From the NCBI GenBank assembly GCA_902476645.1, contig CABSEG010000003.1, forward strand, positions 41,744-105,743: a stretch of DNA of 64,000 bases, in the 5' to 3' direction. Position numbers and translations under genes: made by a program. Positions 9,485 to 16,944 of the stretch are shown piece by piece. Under the pieces are notes generated by a model that was not told the origin of the DNA, ran no database searches, and saw only the letters and a program-made list of their open reading frames with translations. Numbering within the stretch: position 1 is the stretch's first letter; each line of letters opens with the position of its first letter. Source of the DNA: an uncultured Lachnospiraceae bacterium. Its GTDB lineage: Bacteria; Bacillota; Clostridia; Lachnospirales; Lachnospiraceae.

Positions 9485-9742
9485 ATGAAGTATACAAAAC
9501 AAGAGATCATAGAATTGATACGAAAAGTTGTGTTTGAGGTAACGGGAAATGAAGTGGAGTCTGATGACATGAGTCTTCTAGATACAAAATTGGGTATTAA
9601 GCCTGCAGATTTTCTTTATATCTTTGACTTATTAGAAAAAGGGCTGGAGGTTCCAGCAGTGGATATTTTAAAGAATCATGATTATACAGTTATGAAAATT
9701 GATCATATGAGTGAGGCATTGTTGAGCCTAATAAAAACATGA
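9485..9742 (+). CDS. Acyl-carrier-related protein lacking the phosphopantetheine Ser
   Basis: An 85-residue protein with the layout of an acyl carrier protein (three-helix pattern, LLDTKLGIKPADFLYIFDLLE). In true carriers the helix-2 start reads LGxDSL with a Ser that receives phosphopantetheine. Here the aligned residues are LGIKPAD, so that Ser is replaced by Pro and no other Ser sits nearby. It therefore cannot be charged in the usual way and is more likely a scaffold or recognition protein. It is 15 bases after the preceding gene and 36 before the precursor gene. Acyl-carrier-related proteins are a recalled member of the clostridial peptide maturation set. Confidence 0.78.
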   Translation: MKYTKQEIIELIRKVVFEVTGNEVESDDMSLLDTKLGIKPADFLYIFDLLEKGLEVPAVDILKNHDYTVMKIDHMSEALLSLIKT

Positions 9743-9778
9743 TTCATACATCATGAGGATTAGAAAGGAGGTGTCACT

Positions 9779-9970
9779 ATGAAAAAGCTTAACAAGAACT
9801 TTCATGAAGAGAAAAAGACGGTAGAGGCAATGAATGGTTCCTGCTCTGCTTATGGATGTGCTTGCCCTGCAGGAAGTTGTGCTTGTAGTGATCAGACAAC
9901 AAATAGTTATACTACTTGGGATCGGGAATGGAATAACTATAGAAATGGTTTTAAAAATGCTGACTTTTAA
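9779..9970 (+). CDS. Cys-rich ribosomal peptide precursor (CLI_3235-like)
   Basis: A 63-residue precursor. The first 20 residues (MKKLNKNFHEEKKTVEAMNG) are a charged leader without a hydrophobic signal and match my memory of the CLI_3235 family leader. The core has five Cys at 22, 27, 29, 34 and 36, in two C-x-C pairs separated by short Gly/Ala/Ser/Pro segments. A Cys-free tail rich in Asn, Tyr, Trp and Thr follows (residues 37-63). No double-Gly cleavage site is obvious, although N19-G20 precedes the Cys region. The Shine-Dalgarno (AAAGGAGGTG) is the strongest in the island, as expected for a peptide made in excess over its enzymes. A hairpin follows at 10029. The mature structure and activity are unknown. 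Confidence 0.85.
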   Translation: MKKLNKNFHEEKKTVEAMNGSCSAYGCACPAGSCACSDQTTNSYTTWDREWNNYRNGFKNADF

Positions 9971-10028
9971 AAATGTAATAAGTTGATTGGTGATTAAAAT
10001 TAAGTAAGATCCTTATGATGTGATGAAT

Positions 10029-10051
10029 GGAGGCTCTGTTTAGGAGCCTCC
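10029..10051 (+). terminator. Attenuating hairpin between precursor and permease genes
   Basis: A perfect 8-bp stem (GGAGGCTC with GAGCCTCC, 7-base loop) lies 58 bases after the precursor stop. Only TTAAAATTA follows, so it probably reduces read-through instead of blocking it, and it may protect the precursor mRNA end. Confidence 0.6.
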
Positions 10052-10098
10052 TTAAAATTAAAATAGACTTTCAAAGTTTTGAAATGGGGGGTGGAGCC

Positions 10099-11550
10099 AT
10101 GTGCTTTTGGAAAAGGGCAGCACTATATCTTATACGTAAGAAAGGACGGGTAATACTTATGTCTATACTTATGTTTACAATGTCTTGTTTTATCATAGTT
10201 GGAATTTCTTTAAAGAATAGCGCGGACAGAGAAATAAGCAATTTGAGAAAGAATTTGGGAACTGGATTTGTTTTGGAAGCGGATATAGGTAATGAAGTAT
10301 ACTATAAAGCTGCAAATACTAGTTACAGTTCTTTAGTATATGCCGGACCGAAAGTGACGCCGGAATTAATGGAACAGATATTAACCGTAGATGGGGTAAC
10401 GGATTATAGCATAGACAGTCAAGTACATGCAGTATACACAAATTTGGAACTTAGGCCAGGTTTATGGGCAGATAGTACTCCTGGTGGATATAATTCTATA
10501 GAAAAATTAGAGGTACGGAGGCACTCCACTTGGCTCAGACCATGCGAAAAAGGGGAATTGCAGGTGAATTTTCGAACAGGAGCCATTGAGATTTCCGAGG
10601 GAAGAAATATTCAAGAGGATGATCAGTTCAAGGCCGTCATATCCGAATGGCTTGCCAGGGAAAATGGACTTTCCGTGGGGGATACCATTAGGGTAGAAAC
10701 AAAGGAAGCAAATCATATTCCCAGCAATACCCCTTTAAAAACCTGGGGAGATCCGGTAGAACTTGAAATTGTGGGACTCTTCCATATGAACTTTACCCAG
10801 GCGTCTTCCAAACATACCGCAGAAACTGGATTTATGGAAAACAATATTTATTCGGACATGCGCACGAATGCTGTGCTGGAAAAAAATCTAACAGAGGTGT
10901 TTGCGGAAGATGAGGACTATACAAAAGTTACCTTTTTTGTAGACAATCCGGAAAGGGTAGAGGAGGTCATGCAGCAGGTAGGAGCCATGGAGGAGGTAGA
11001 CGTAGACGGGCTTTTGCTTTCAGTGGACGACACGGCATATAAGGCGTCGGCAAAGCCCTATGAGCAGATTCGAACATTTGCCATGATTCTTTTGGCTTCC
11101 GGTATGATTGGAATCGGAATCATCCTTTATTTAGTGATGCGGCTGTGGGTGCAGGGAAGGATGCACGAGGCCGGAATTTTGCTTTCCCTTGGCGTGGGAA
11201 GAAGGAAAATCATTGGCCAGATGCTGGTGGAAAATTTAACGGTAGCGGCGATAGCCTTGGTTTTGTCCCTGCTGCTGTCAGGAACGATCGTGGATACATG
11301 TATGAGCTTTGCAGAGCAAGTGACGGCACCGAAAGCAGGGGAGGAAGCTTATAAAGCGGAGGTAAATTACTGGAGCGAACCGGTTGTAAATCAGGTTTCA
11401 GCGGAAAAGGTAGAGTTGAGGTATGACGCAACCGGTTATGAGTTGATTTTAACAGTGGTTTTAGTCTGTGGAGTGTCCAGCGTGAGCGTACTTTTTGCTT
11501 CGATAAAGATTACGGATATAGAGCCCAGGCGGTTGCTAAGTTCTATGTAA
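10099..11550 (+). CDS. FtsX/MacB-like permease, copy 1 of three tandem paralogues
   Basis: The start at 10099 is preferred because a G-rich Shine-Dalgarno precedes it and because the protein then begins FWKRAALYL like its paralogues, with the same length of 483 residues. An earlier in-frame ATG at 10027 overlaps the hairpin. One membrane segment is at residues 17-37. An extracytoplasmic domain of about 290 residues follows (DREISNLRKNLGTGF and on). Three C-terminal membrane segments close the protein (ILLASGMIGIGIILYLVM and after). It ends SIKITDIEPRRLLSSM, the FtsX family end. Such permeases work with a LolD/MacB ATPase to extract or expel peptides or lipoproteins; the only such ATPase here is at 15164. 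The role could be self-immunity or export. Confidence 0.85.
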   Translation: MCFWKRAALYLIRKKGRVILMSILMFTMSCFIIVGISLKNSADREISNLRKNLGTGFVLEADIGNEVYYKAANTSYSSLVYAGPKVTPELMEQILTVDGVTDYSIDSQVHAVYTNLELRPGLWADSTPGGYNSIEKLEVRRHSTWLRPCEKGELQVNFRTGAIEISEGRNIQEDDQFKAVISEWLARENGLSVGDTIRVETKEANHIPSNTPLKTWGDPVELEIVGLFHMNFTQASSKHTAETGFMENNIYSDMRTNAVLEKNLTEVFAEDEDYTKVTFFVDNPERVEEVMQQVGAMEEVDVDGLLLSVDDTAYKASAKPYEQIRTFAMILLASGMIGIGIILYLVMRLWVQGRMHEAGILLSLGVGRRKIIGQMLVENLTVAAIALVLSLLLSGTIVDTCMSFAEQVTAPKAGEEAYKAEVNYWSEPVVNQVSAEKVELRYDATGYELILTVVLVCGVSSVSVLFASIKITDIEPRRLLSSM

Positions 11551-11683
11551 AATTTATAAGATAATGTTTTAAGCTTTTTGAAAAGAGATGCGGCATAGTA
11601 AAATGGATGAAAATCTTCCCACGTAAGGATCGATACTGGGATATGATGAGAACTATTTTATTTTGTGGCATTTCTTTTTTACG

Positions 11684-11783
11684 TCTCTGGAAAAGGAAAA
11701 GTTCGATAAGTAAGAATAAATATGTACAAAAATAAGTCGTTTATGCACTAAGTATTCCGAAAAATGAAAAAGTTTAGTATAAT
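11684..11783 (+). promoter_or_regulatory. Promoter P2 of the peptide island
   Basis: TATAAT (11778-11783) lies inside TTTAGTATAAT and TTCCGA (11755-11760) sits 17 bases upstream inside GCACTAAGTATTCC. The 60 bases nearest the start are alike in P1 and P2 (about 42 identical, no gap). The two distal operator sites of P1 are not conserved here. It drives permease copy 2 and, by read-through, copy 3. Confidence 0.65.
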
Positions 11784-11822
11784 AAATTTAAGAGAAGTTT
11801 GCAGTATTGATAGGAAAGCTGT

Positions 11823-11900
11823 GGGTTATGGAAAGAAGGTGGCAGGATGGCTGTTTGGCAAAGAGCGATAGTATATCTTTCCCGCAAAAGGGGGCGAACC
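11823..11900 (+). repeat. 78-bp near-identical direct repeat, copy A
   Basis: The Shine-Dalgarno region and first 54 coding bases of permease copy 2 recur with only a few changes at 13426-13503. The repeat is much closer than the rest of the two genes, which suggests recent duplication or gene conversion. Confidence 0.75.
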
Positions 11901-13298
11901 TTATTTTTAATCATTTTTATCTTTGTTATGTCTGTTTTTATCCTTGTAGGAGCAGCTTTGATGGGGAACGCCAACAATGAGATCACTACTTTGCGTAAAA
12001 AGTTCGCAACCGGATTTGTACTTAAAGCGGACACGAAAAATGAAATATATCTGAAACAAATGGAAGGGAACGGATTCAGCTATGTTGGTTATACAGGTCC
12101 TAAGGTGACAGAGGAGTTGATAGAAGAAATTTTAGAGATAGAGGGAGTGGTAAACTATAGTGTTGATAGTCTAGTGGACTTGGTATGGACAGGTCTTAAG
12201 GTAAGACCGGGCAGATGGGAGAATGATGAGCCAAGCGAAGTTGCCTCCGCAGAAGAATTAGAGGTATTAAGGCAGCTAACGAGGATCTGGCCCTGTAGGG
12301 TAGGAGAACTGCATACGAACTTCCGGACAGGGGCGTTAGAGATTTCAGACGGAAGAAACATTCAGAAGGGAGACCATTTTAACGCCGTGATTTCGGAATG
12401 GCTGGCGAAAAAAAATAATCTATCCGTTGGGGACACATTTGTAGTAGAGACAAAAGAGGGAGCGTTTCAACCAAGCAGTAACCCTATGAAAACCTGGGGA
12501 GAGCCGGTGGAGCTTGAGATCGTAGGAATATTTCATATGAATTTTAAGCAGGTTTCATCGGAATATACTTCTCCGGATGAGTACATGGAAAATATCATTT
12601 ATACGGATTTGGATACCCATGACGTGTTGGAACAGAATTTATACGCAAACAGATCCGGAAAAGAGGAGGGTTATTTAGAAGTTACCTTTTTGGTTGACGA
12701 TCCGGAAAAGCTGGACGCAATTCTCCAGCAGGCGGAGGCTTTGGAGCAGGCGGAAGGGTTATTGATATCGCCGGATGATACGGCCTATAAGGCCATGGCA
12801 AAGCCTTATGGGCAGATTCGGACCTTTGCCCTGCTTCTTGTGGGTGTGGGGATCGCCGGTGCTGTCATGATTCTTTATCTGCTCATGAGGCTTTGGGTCC
12901 GGGGAAGAATACACGAGGCGGGAATCTTGCTTTCCCTGGGAATTGGAAAAAGGAAGATCGTTGCGCAAATGCTGGTGGAATGTTTGACGGTAACAACCAT
13001 TGGGTTGACGATGTCCATTGTACTTTCCGGAGGGACCGTCAGAATGTGTACGGAGTTAGCGCGGCAGATTACAGCGCCTAAGGAGAACCAGGAAAGTTAT
13101 AAAGTGGAGGTGGATTACTCAGAAGGCCCGTCGGTCACGAAGGTCTCAGCGGATGAGGTCACGCTAAACCATCGGGTTTCAATGGAGACCATAGCTTTTA
13201 CCGTGCTTCTGGTATGTGGTATTTCTTCTGTAAGCGTACTCCTGGCGTCCGTAAAGATTACGGATATAGAGCCGAAAAAGCTGCTGCGGTCTATGTAA
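11847..13298 (+). CDS. FtsX/MacB-like permease, copy 2
   Basis: 483 residues, with the same plan as copy 1: a first membrane segment near residues 17-37, a large outer domain, and three C-terminal membrane segments, ending VKITDIEPKKLLRSM. The outer domain keeps the core words GPKVT, RPGRW, FRTGALEISDGRNIQ and VISEWLAKKNNLSVGD. It differs most where copies 1 and 3 agree (MEGNGFSYVGYTGPK against SYSSLVYAGPK), and its residue 150-290 region is also distinct. A 296-base gap holding promoter P2 precedes it. The Shine-Dalgarno is AAGGTGG. The likely partner is the ATPase at 15164. Whether the three copies form mixed pairs or recognise different peptides is unknown. Confidence 0.85.
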   Translation: MAVWQRAIVYLSRKRGRTLFLIIFIFVMSVFILVGAALMGNANNEITTLRKKFATGFVLKADTKNEIYLKQMEGNGFSYVGYTGPKVTEELIEEILEIEGVVNYSVDSLVDLVWTGLKVRPGRWENDEPSEVASAEELEVLRQLTRIWPCRVGELHTNFRTGALEISDGRNIQKGDHFNAVISEWLAKKNNLSVGDTFVVETKEGAFQPSSNPMKTWGEPVELEIVGIFHMNFKQVSSEYTSPDEYMENIIYTDLDTHDVLEQNLYANRSGKEEGYLEVTFLVDDPEKLDAILQQAEALEQAEGLLISPDDTAYKAMAKPYGQIRTFALLLVGVGIAGAVMILYLLMRLWVRGRIHEAGILLSLGIGKRKIVAQMLVECLTVTTIGLTMSIVLSGGTVRMCTELARQITAPKENQESYKVEVDYSEGPSVTKVSADEVTLNHRVSMETIAFTVLLVCGISSVSVLLASVKITDIEPKKLLRSM

Positions 13299-13425
13299 AT
13301 GATACAGCTAAATTTTCATTTAGGTAAAAAGAGATAGGGCAAAGTAAAATAGATTGACGTTTTCTGAAGAAAGCCAGATGATTGGGAGAAAGGAAAACAT
13401 TTTGTAAAGAGAAGCCTGGAGTTTT

Positions 13426-13503
13426 GGGTTATGGAAAGAAGGTGGAAGGATGTCTGTTTGGAAAAGAGCGATATTATATCTTTCCCGCAAAAGGGGGCGG
13501 ACC
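13426..13503 (+). repeat. 78-bp near-identical direct repeat, copy B
   Basis: Second copy of the repeat at 11823-11900. It covers the ribosome binding site and first 54 coding bases of permease copy 3. Confidence 0.75.
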
Positions 13504-14901
13504 ATGTTACTAACAATTCTTATATTTATGATGTCATGTTTTATTATGATAGGGATTGCACTAAAGGTGGGCGCGGATAGAGAAATAAGAAATTTGAGAA
13601 AGACTTTGGGAACAGGATTCGTGTTAGAGTCGGATGTAGATAACCAGGTTTATTATAAGAGAGCAGATACCAGTTATAGTTCTCTAATATACGCGGGTCC
13701 GAAAATAACTCCTGAAATGATCAAAAGAATTTTGGATGTGGATGGGGTAATCGATTACAGTATAGACAGTTTGGAGCAGATGGCATATACAGATTTGAAC
13801 TTAAAGCCGGGCACGTGGACAGAAAGTACCCCTACTAAGGATTTTCCTCTTGCGAAACTAGAAGTAAGAAGGCATACAACCTGGGTCAGGCCTTGTGAGA
13901 AAGGGGATTTGGAAAAGAATTTCCGGACGGGGGCGGTTGAAATCTCCCAGGGAAGAAATATTCAGCCAGGAGATCAATGCAAGGCCGTCATATCCGAATG
14001 GCTCGCAAAGGAAAACGGACTTTCCATAGGGGACACTTTTATCATAGAGACAAAGGAAGGGAACTATCGTCCAAGCGATGAGCCCGACAAAACCTGGGGA
14101 GCGCCGATAGAGCTTGAAATTGTAGGCCTGTTTCATACGAATTTTGTACAGGCGATCTCGGAGTATACGCCAGAAAAGGGGATAATGGAAAACAACATTT
14201 ATACAGATTTATACACGTATGATATTATAGAAGAGAATTTAACCGTCATGTTTCCGAAAAATAAGGATTATACAAAGGTCACTTTTTTTGTACAAGACCC
14301 AGAAGAGACAGAAAAGATTATGGGGCAGGTAGGTGCCCTGGAGGAAGTAAACGTGGATGGGCTGCTGCTTTCAGCAGATGATACGGCGTACCAAGCGTCA
14401 GCAAAGCCATATGGACAAATTCGGACCTTTGCCCTGCTGCTTTTCATTGCCGGGACGGTGGGAATGGGCATGGTCCTTTACCTGGTCATGAGACTGTGGG
14501 CGCAGGGAAGAATGCATGAAGCGGGAATTTTGATTTCCCTGGGTATGGGCAGAAGAAATGTCATTGGCCAGATGCTGGCGGAAAGCCTAACGGTAGCAGC
14601 AGCGGCGTTGATTTTGTCCATAGCATTGTCGGGAAAGATGGTTGATAAGTGCGTGGATTTTGCAGAACAGGCAACGGAACCCAAAGCTCACACAGAAACC
14701 TATGAAGCAGAGGTGGATTACTGGCAGAATCCCGTTGTGACGCAGGTATCGGCAGGAAAGGTGGAGCTGGAGCATAGCGTGAGCGGTTATGAAGTAATAC
14801 GGATGGCGGTTTTAGTCTGTGGAGTGTCCAGCGTGAGCGTACTTTTCGCTTCAATAAAGATTACGGATATAGAGCCGAAGAAGCTGCTGCGATCCATGTA
14901 A
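13450..14901 (+). CDS. FtsX/MacB-like permease, copy 3
   Basis: 483 residues, the same length as copies 1 and 2. In the outer domain it is closest to copy 1 (DREIRNLRKTLGTGF, YKRADTSYSSLIYAGPK), but its first 18 codons and Shine-Dalgarno are nearly identical in DNA to copy 2. This mosaic pattern points to gene conversion. The three C-terminal membrane segments start near residue 320 and the protein ends SIKITDIEPKKLLRSM. The gap before it is 151 bases and lacks the shared promoter element, so it is probably co-transcribed with copy 2. The function is presumed the same as its paralogues. Confidence 0.85.
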   Translation: MSVWKRAILYLSRKRGRTMLLTILIFMMSCFIMIGIALKVGADREIRNLRKTLGTGFVLESDVDNQVYYKRADTSYSSLIYAGPKITPEMIKRILDVDGVIDYSIDSLEQMAYTDLNLKPGTWTESTPTKDFPLAKLEVRRHTTWVRPCEKGDLEKNFRTGAVEISQGRNIQPGDQCKAVISEWLAKENGLSIGDTFIIETKEGNYRPSDEPDKTWGAPIELEIVGLFHTNFVQAISEYTPEKGIMENNIYTDLYTYDIIEENLTVMFPKNKDYTKVTFFVQDPEETEKIMGQVGALEEVNVDGLLLSADDTAYQASAKPYGQIRTFALLLFIAGTVGMGMVLYLVMRLWAQGRMHEAGILISLGMGRRNVIGQMLAESLTVAAAALILSIALSGKMVDKCVDFAEQATEPKAHTETYEAEVDYWQNPVVTQVSAGKVELEHSVSGYEVIRMAVLVCGVSSVSVLFASIKITDIEPKKLLRSM

Positions 14902-14987
14902 AGATGTATTTGTTTACTTATAAGGAAGTATGCGTAGGGAAAGGAAGGGTTGCTTAAATGTCACATATTAAAATTGCGGCTTCTTTT

Positions 14988-15087
14988 TGTGCATGAAACA
15001 TGGAATAACGTGCATAAAGATGAACATGCACCGAAACAGGCATTTCAGGAACAAAGGATTCCGTTATCTGAATAGATTTAGTATAAT
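14988..15087 (+). promoter_or_regulatory. Promoter P3 of the peptide island with four-site operator
   Basis: TATAAT (15082-15087) lies inside TTTAGTATAAT and TTCCGT (15059-15064) is 17 bases upstream, inside GAACAAAGGATTCC. TGCATG, TGCATA, TGCACC and TTCAGG start at 14990, 15011, 15027 and 15044, the same offsets from the -35 as the four sites in P1. A gapless hand alignment with P1 over 100 bases gives about 69 identities. It drives the ATPase, peptidase and fourth permease genes. Confidence 0.7.
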
Positions 15088-15163
15088 AAAAGAAAAATGA
15101 TATCTTGTGCTAACGGCGTGCGCGGGAAGCGAAACGTTTGACTTTTGAAAGGAGGGTATCCGA

Positions 15164-15802
15164 ATGGGTGTATTGGAACTGAAACATCTTTCGTATTTTT
15201 ATGAGAAGGACAAACTGATTTTAAATGATATCACGGAGTCTTTTGAAAGAGGCAACATGTATGTGATACTGGGGCCGTCGGGATGTGGAAAGACCACATT
15301 GCTTTCTTTGTTGGGAGGACTGGATGTGCCCACGGGTGGAGCTGTTTTATTTGAAGGCCAGGAAATCCGCAAGAAGGATCTGGAGGAACACAGACGCAGC
15401 CATATTTCTTTTGTGTTTCAAAATTACAACTTGATTGATTATATGACACCGGAGGAGAATGTAAAGCTTACGGCAAGGCAGGAGCCTCTTCCTGTGCTGG
15501 AGAAGCTGGGACTTTCCAGGGAGGAGGCGAAAAGGAACGTGCTGAAGCTTTCCGGCGGACAACAGCAGAGAGTGGCGATTGCCAGAGCGCTGGCTTCCGG
15601 GAATCCTGTGATTCTGGCCGATGAGCCCACAGGGAATCTGGATGAGGACACGGCCAGAGAGATTACCGGCGTCTTTAAAGAGGCGGCAAAGGAGTATGAC
15701 AAATGCGTGGTTATTGTGTCTCACTCCAATGAGGTGGCCAGACAGGCAGACGTGGTGTTTGAACTGACACATGGAAAGCTGCATCGTTTAGAGGAACTGT
15801 AA
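15164..15802 (+). CDS. ABC transporter ATPase, LolD/MacB type
   Basis: A 212-residue stand-alone nucleotide-binding domain: Walker A GPSGCGKTTLL, Q-loop FVFQNYNLIDYMT, signature LSGGQQQRVAIARAL, Walker B VILADEPTGNLD and H-loop IVSHSNEVA. The EPTGNLD word and the short length are typical of ATPases that drive FtsX-like permeases. It is the only such ATPase near four permeases (10099, 11847, 13450, 16945), so it probably energises all of them. The Shine-Dalgarno AGGAGGG is 7 bases before the ATG. It leads the P3 operon; the peptidase gene follows after 14 bases. Confidence 0.93.
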   Translation: MGVLELKHLSYFYEKDKLILNDITESFERGNMYVILGPSGCGKTTLLSLLGGLDVPTGGAVLFEGQEIRKKDLEEHRRSHISFVFQNYNLIDYMTPEENVKLTARQEPLPVLEKLGLSREEAKRNVLKLSGGQQQRVAIARALASGNPVILADEPTGNLDEDTAREITGVFKEAAKEYDKCVVIVSHSNEVARQADVVFELTHGKLHRLEEL

Positions 15803-15816
15803 GGGGATTATAGAAA

Positions 15817-16905
15817 ATGAGCAGAATTGCGGTTTTGGATACGGGTATCTGCCCGAAACATCTGCGCTGCAAGAGCTTTGCGTCTTATAAAATCTGTGAG
15901 GATGGGAACGCGCCGGAAGAAACATCCCATGGAACTCTGTGCGCCAGAGTTCTGGATGATCTGGCTGAGGATTATGAGCTGATCAGTATACAGATCTTGC
16001 CCAATCAAGGAGGTAATAAAAGAAAGTCTCTGGGGAAGATTGAGCATTTCCGGAAAGGACTTGAGCTATGTTTGGAGCTTCAGACAGACTTAGTCTGTAT
16101 GAGCGCGGTATCTTCTGTTTTATCGGACTCTGCATATCTGTATGATGCTGCAAAAAAGCTGGCCGCGCAAAGTGTGCTGCTGGCGGCTTTGGATAACCGT
16201 AGATTCCTGACGGTTCCAACGGCTTATCCATTTGTTCTGGGGGTCCAGTCCGACTGGGCAAACCTGCTTTCCCCTGGAGAGCTGGCCTATGAAAAGGAAG
16301 ATCCTTACTTTGCAAATGTGTATGCAAACTGTGAGATCTCCTCGCTGCGCCGGCTTCACTGCGCTCCATCCAACAGCTTCGCGGTACCGGCAGCCGCGGC
16401 AAAGGTGAACCAATGGCTCCATGAGAAGCGGGATATAGAGGAGGCGGTTTGCTCTTTAAGGGCTTATCCAGTGACGCAGAAGTGGAAGGGCGCTGCTTCG
16501 GGATGGAAACAGGAGCCCGGAAGAGAGATTCCGCTGGTATGGATGCATGGGCAGGATGAGAAAAGGGTCTATGAGGTGTGCCGGTCTGTGATGGATGAAC
16601 TTTATGGCAGATATCAGATACAGGCGTCGGGACTGGTCAGCAAAACGTTTGGCTATGATGTACGGCTTCGGGAACTTTCTGATGGACAGAATTTGAAAGA
16701 GGTTGTACAGTTTATGGAACATCACTATAAAACGGATTTGATCTTTCTCTTAGCGGGGCGGGAACAAGTGGAAAGGGATGTGCCAAATCAGGATGTTACG
16801 GTTCAAATCTGCGGACATCAGGTGCGGATAACTTATGAGAAGCAGTGTTCAGAATGCGGTGTGGAAACTCTGGCGGAGGAGATCTATCTGGCCTTACGGC
16901 CATAA
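15817..16905 (+). CDS. Cytoplasmic subtilisin-like (S8) peptidase with unknown C-terminal domain
   Basis: 362 residues. The N-terminal 210 residues are a compact subtilase domain with the complete triad: D8 in IAVLDTG, H38 in SHGT and S187 in SNSFAVP. A likely oxyanion Asn is N127 (LDNRRF, followed by the YPFVLGV strand). There is no signal peptide and no propeptide, so it should act in the cytoplasm. The last 140 residues (from about IPLVWMHGQDEKRV) are a separate domain I do not recognise, with spacing like the C-terminal half of the protein at 8390. The gene lies between the ATPase and the fourth permease. The best guess is removal of the precursor leader after modification (inference). 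A regulatory or degradative role is possible. Confidence 0.8.
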   Translation: MSRIAVLDTGICPKHLRCKSFASYKICEDGNAPEETSHGTLCARVLDDLAEDYELISIQILPNQGGNKRKSLGKIEHFRKGLELCLELQTDLVCMSAVSSVLSDSAYLYDAAKKLAAQSVLLAALDNRRFLTVPTAYPFVLGVQSDWANLLSPGELAYEKEDPYFANVYANCEISSLRRLHCAPSNSFAVPAAAAKVNQWLHEKRDIEEAVCSLRAYPVTQKWKGAASGWKQEPGREIPLVWMHGQDEKRVYEVCRSVMDELYGRYQIQASGLVSKTFGYDVRLRELSDGQNLKEVVQFMEHHYKTDLIFLLAGREQVERDVPNQDVTVQICGHQVRITYEKQCSECGVETLAEEIYLALRP

Positions 16906-16944
16906 GGGCCGGATGAAGATATGGGAAATGGAGGGAGGTTATAG

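Noticed and set aside
9779..9970. Precursor as a SCIFF-type six-Cys peptide
   Set aside because: It has five Cys in a C-x-C pattern and a different leader, and the neighbouring genes differ from those of SCIFF loci.
10027..10098. Longer N-terminus for permease copy 1
   Set aside because: The extra 24 codons overlap a hairpin, lack a Shine-Dalgarno and are absent from the two paralogues, which have 483 residues like the shorter form.
13299..13449. A fourth copy of the shared island promoter before permease copy 3
   Set aside because: GGCAAAGTA resembles part of the element, but there is no ATTCC and no TTTAGTATAAT at the required distance.
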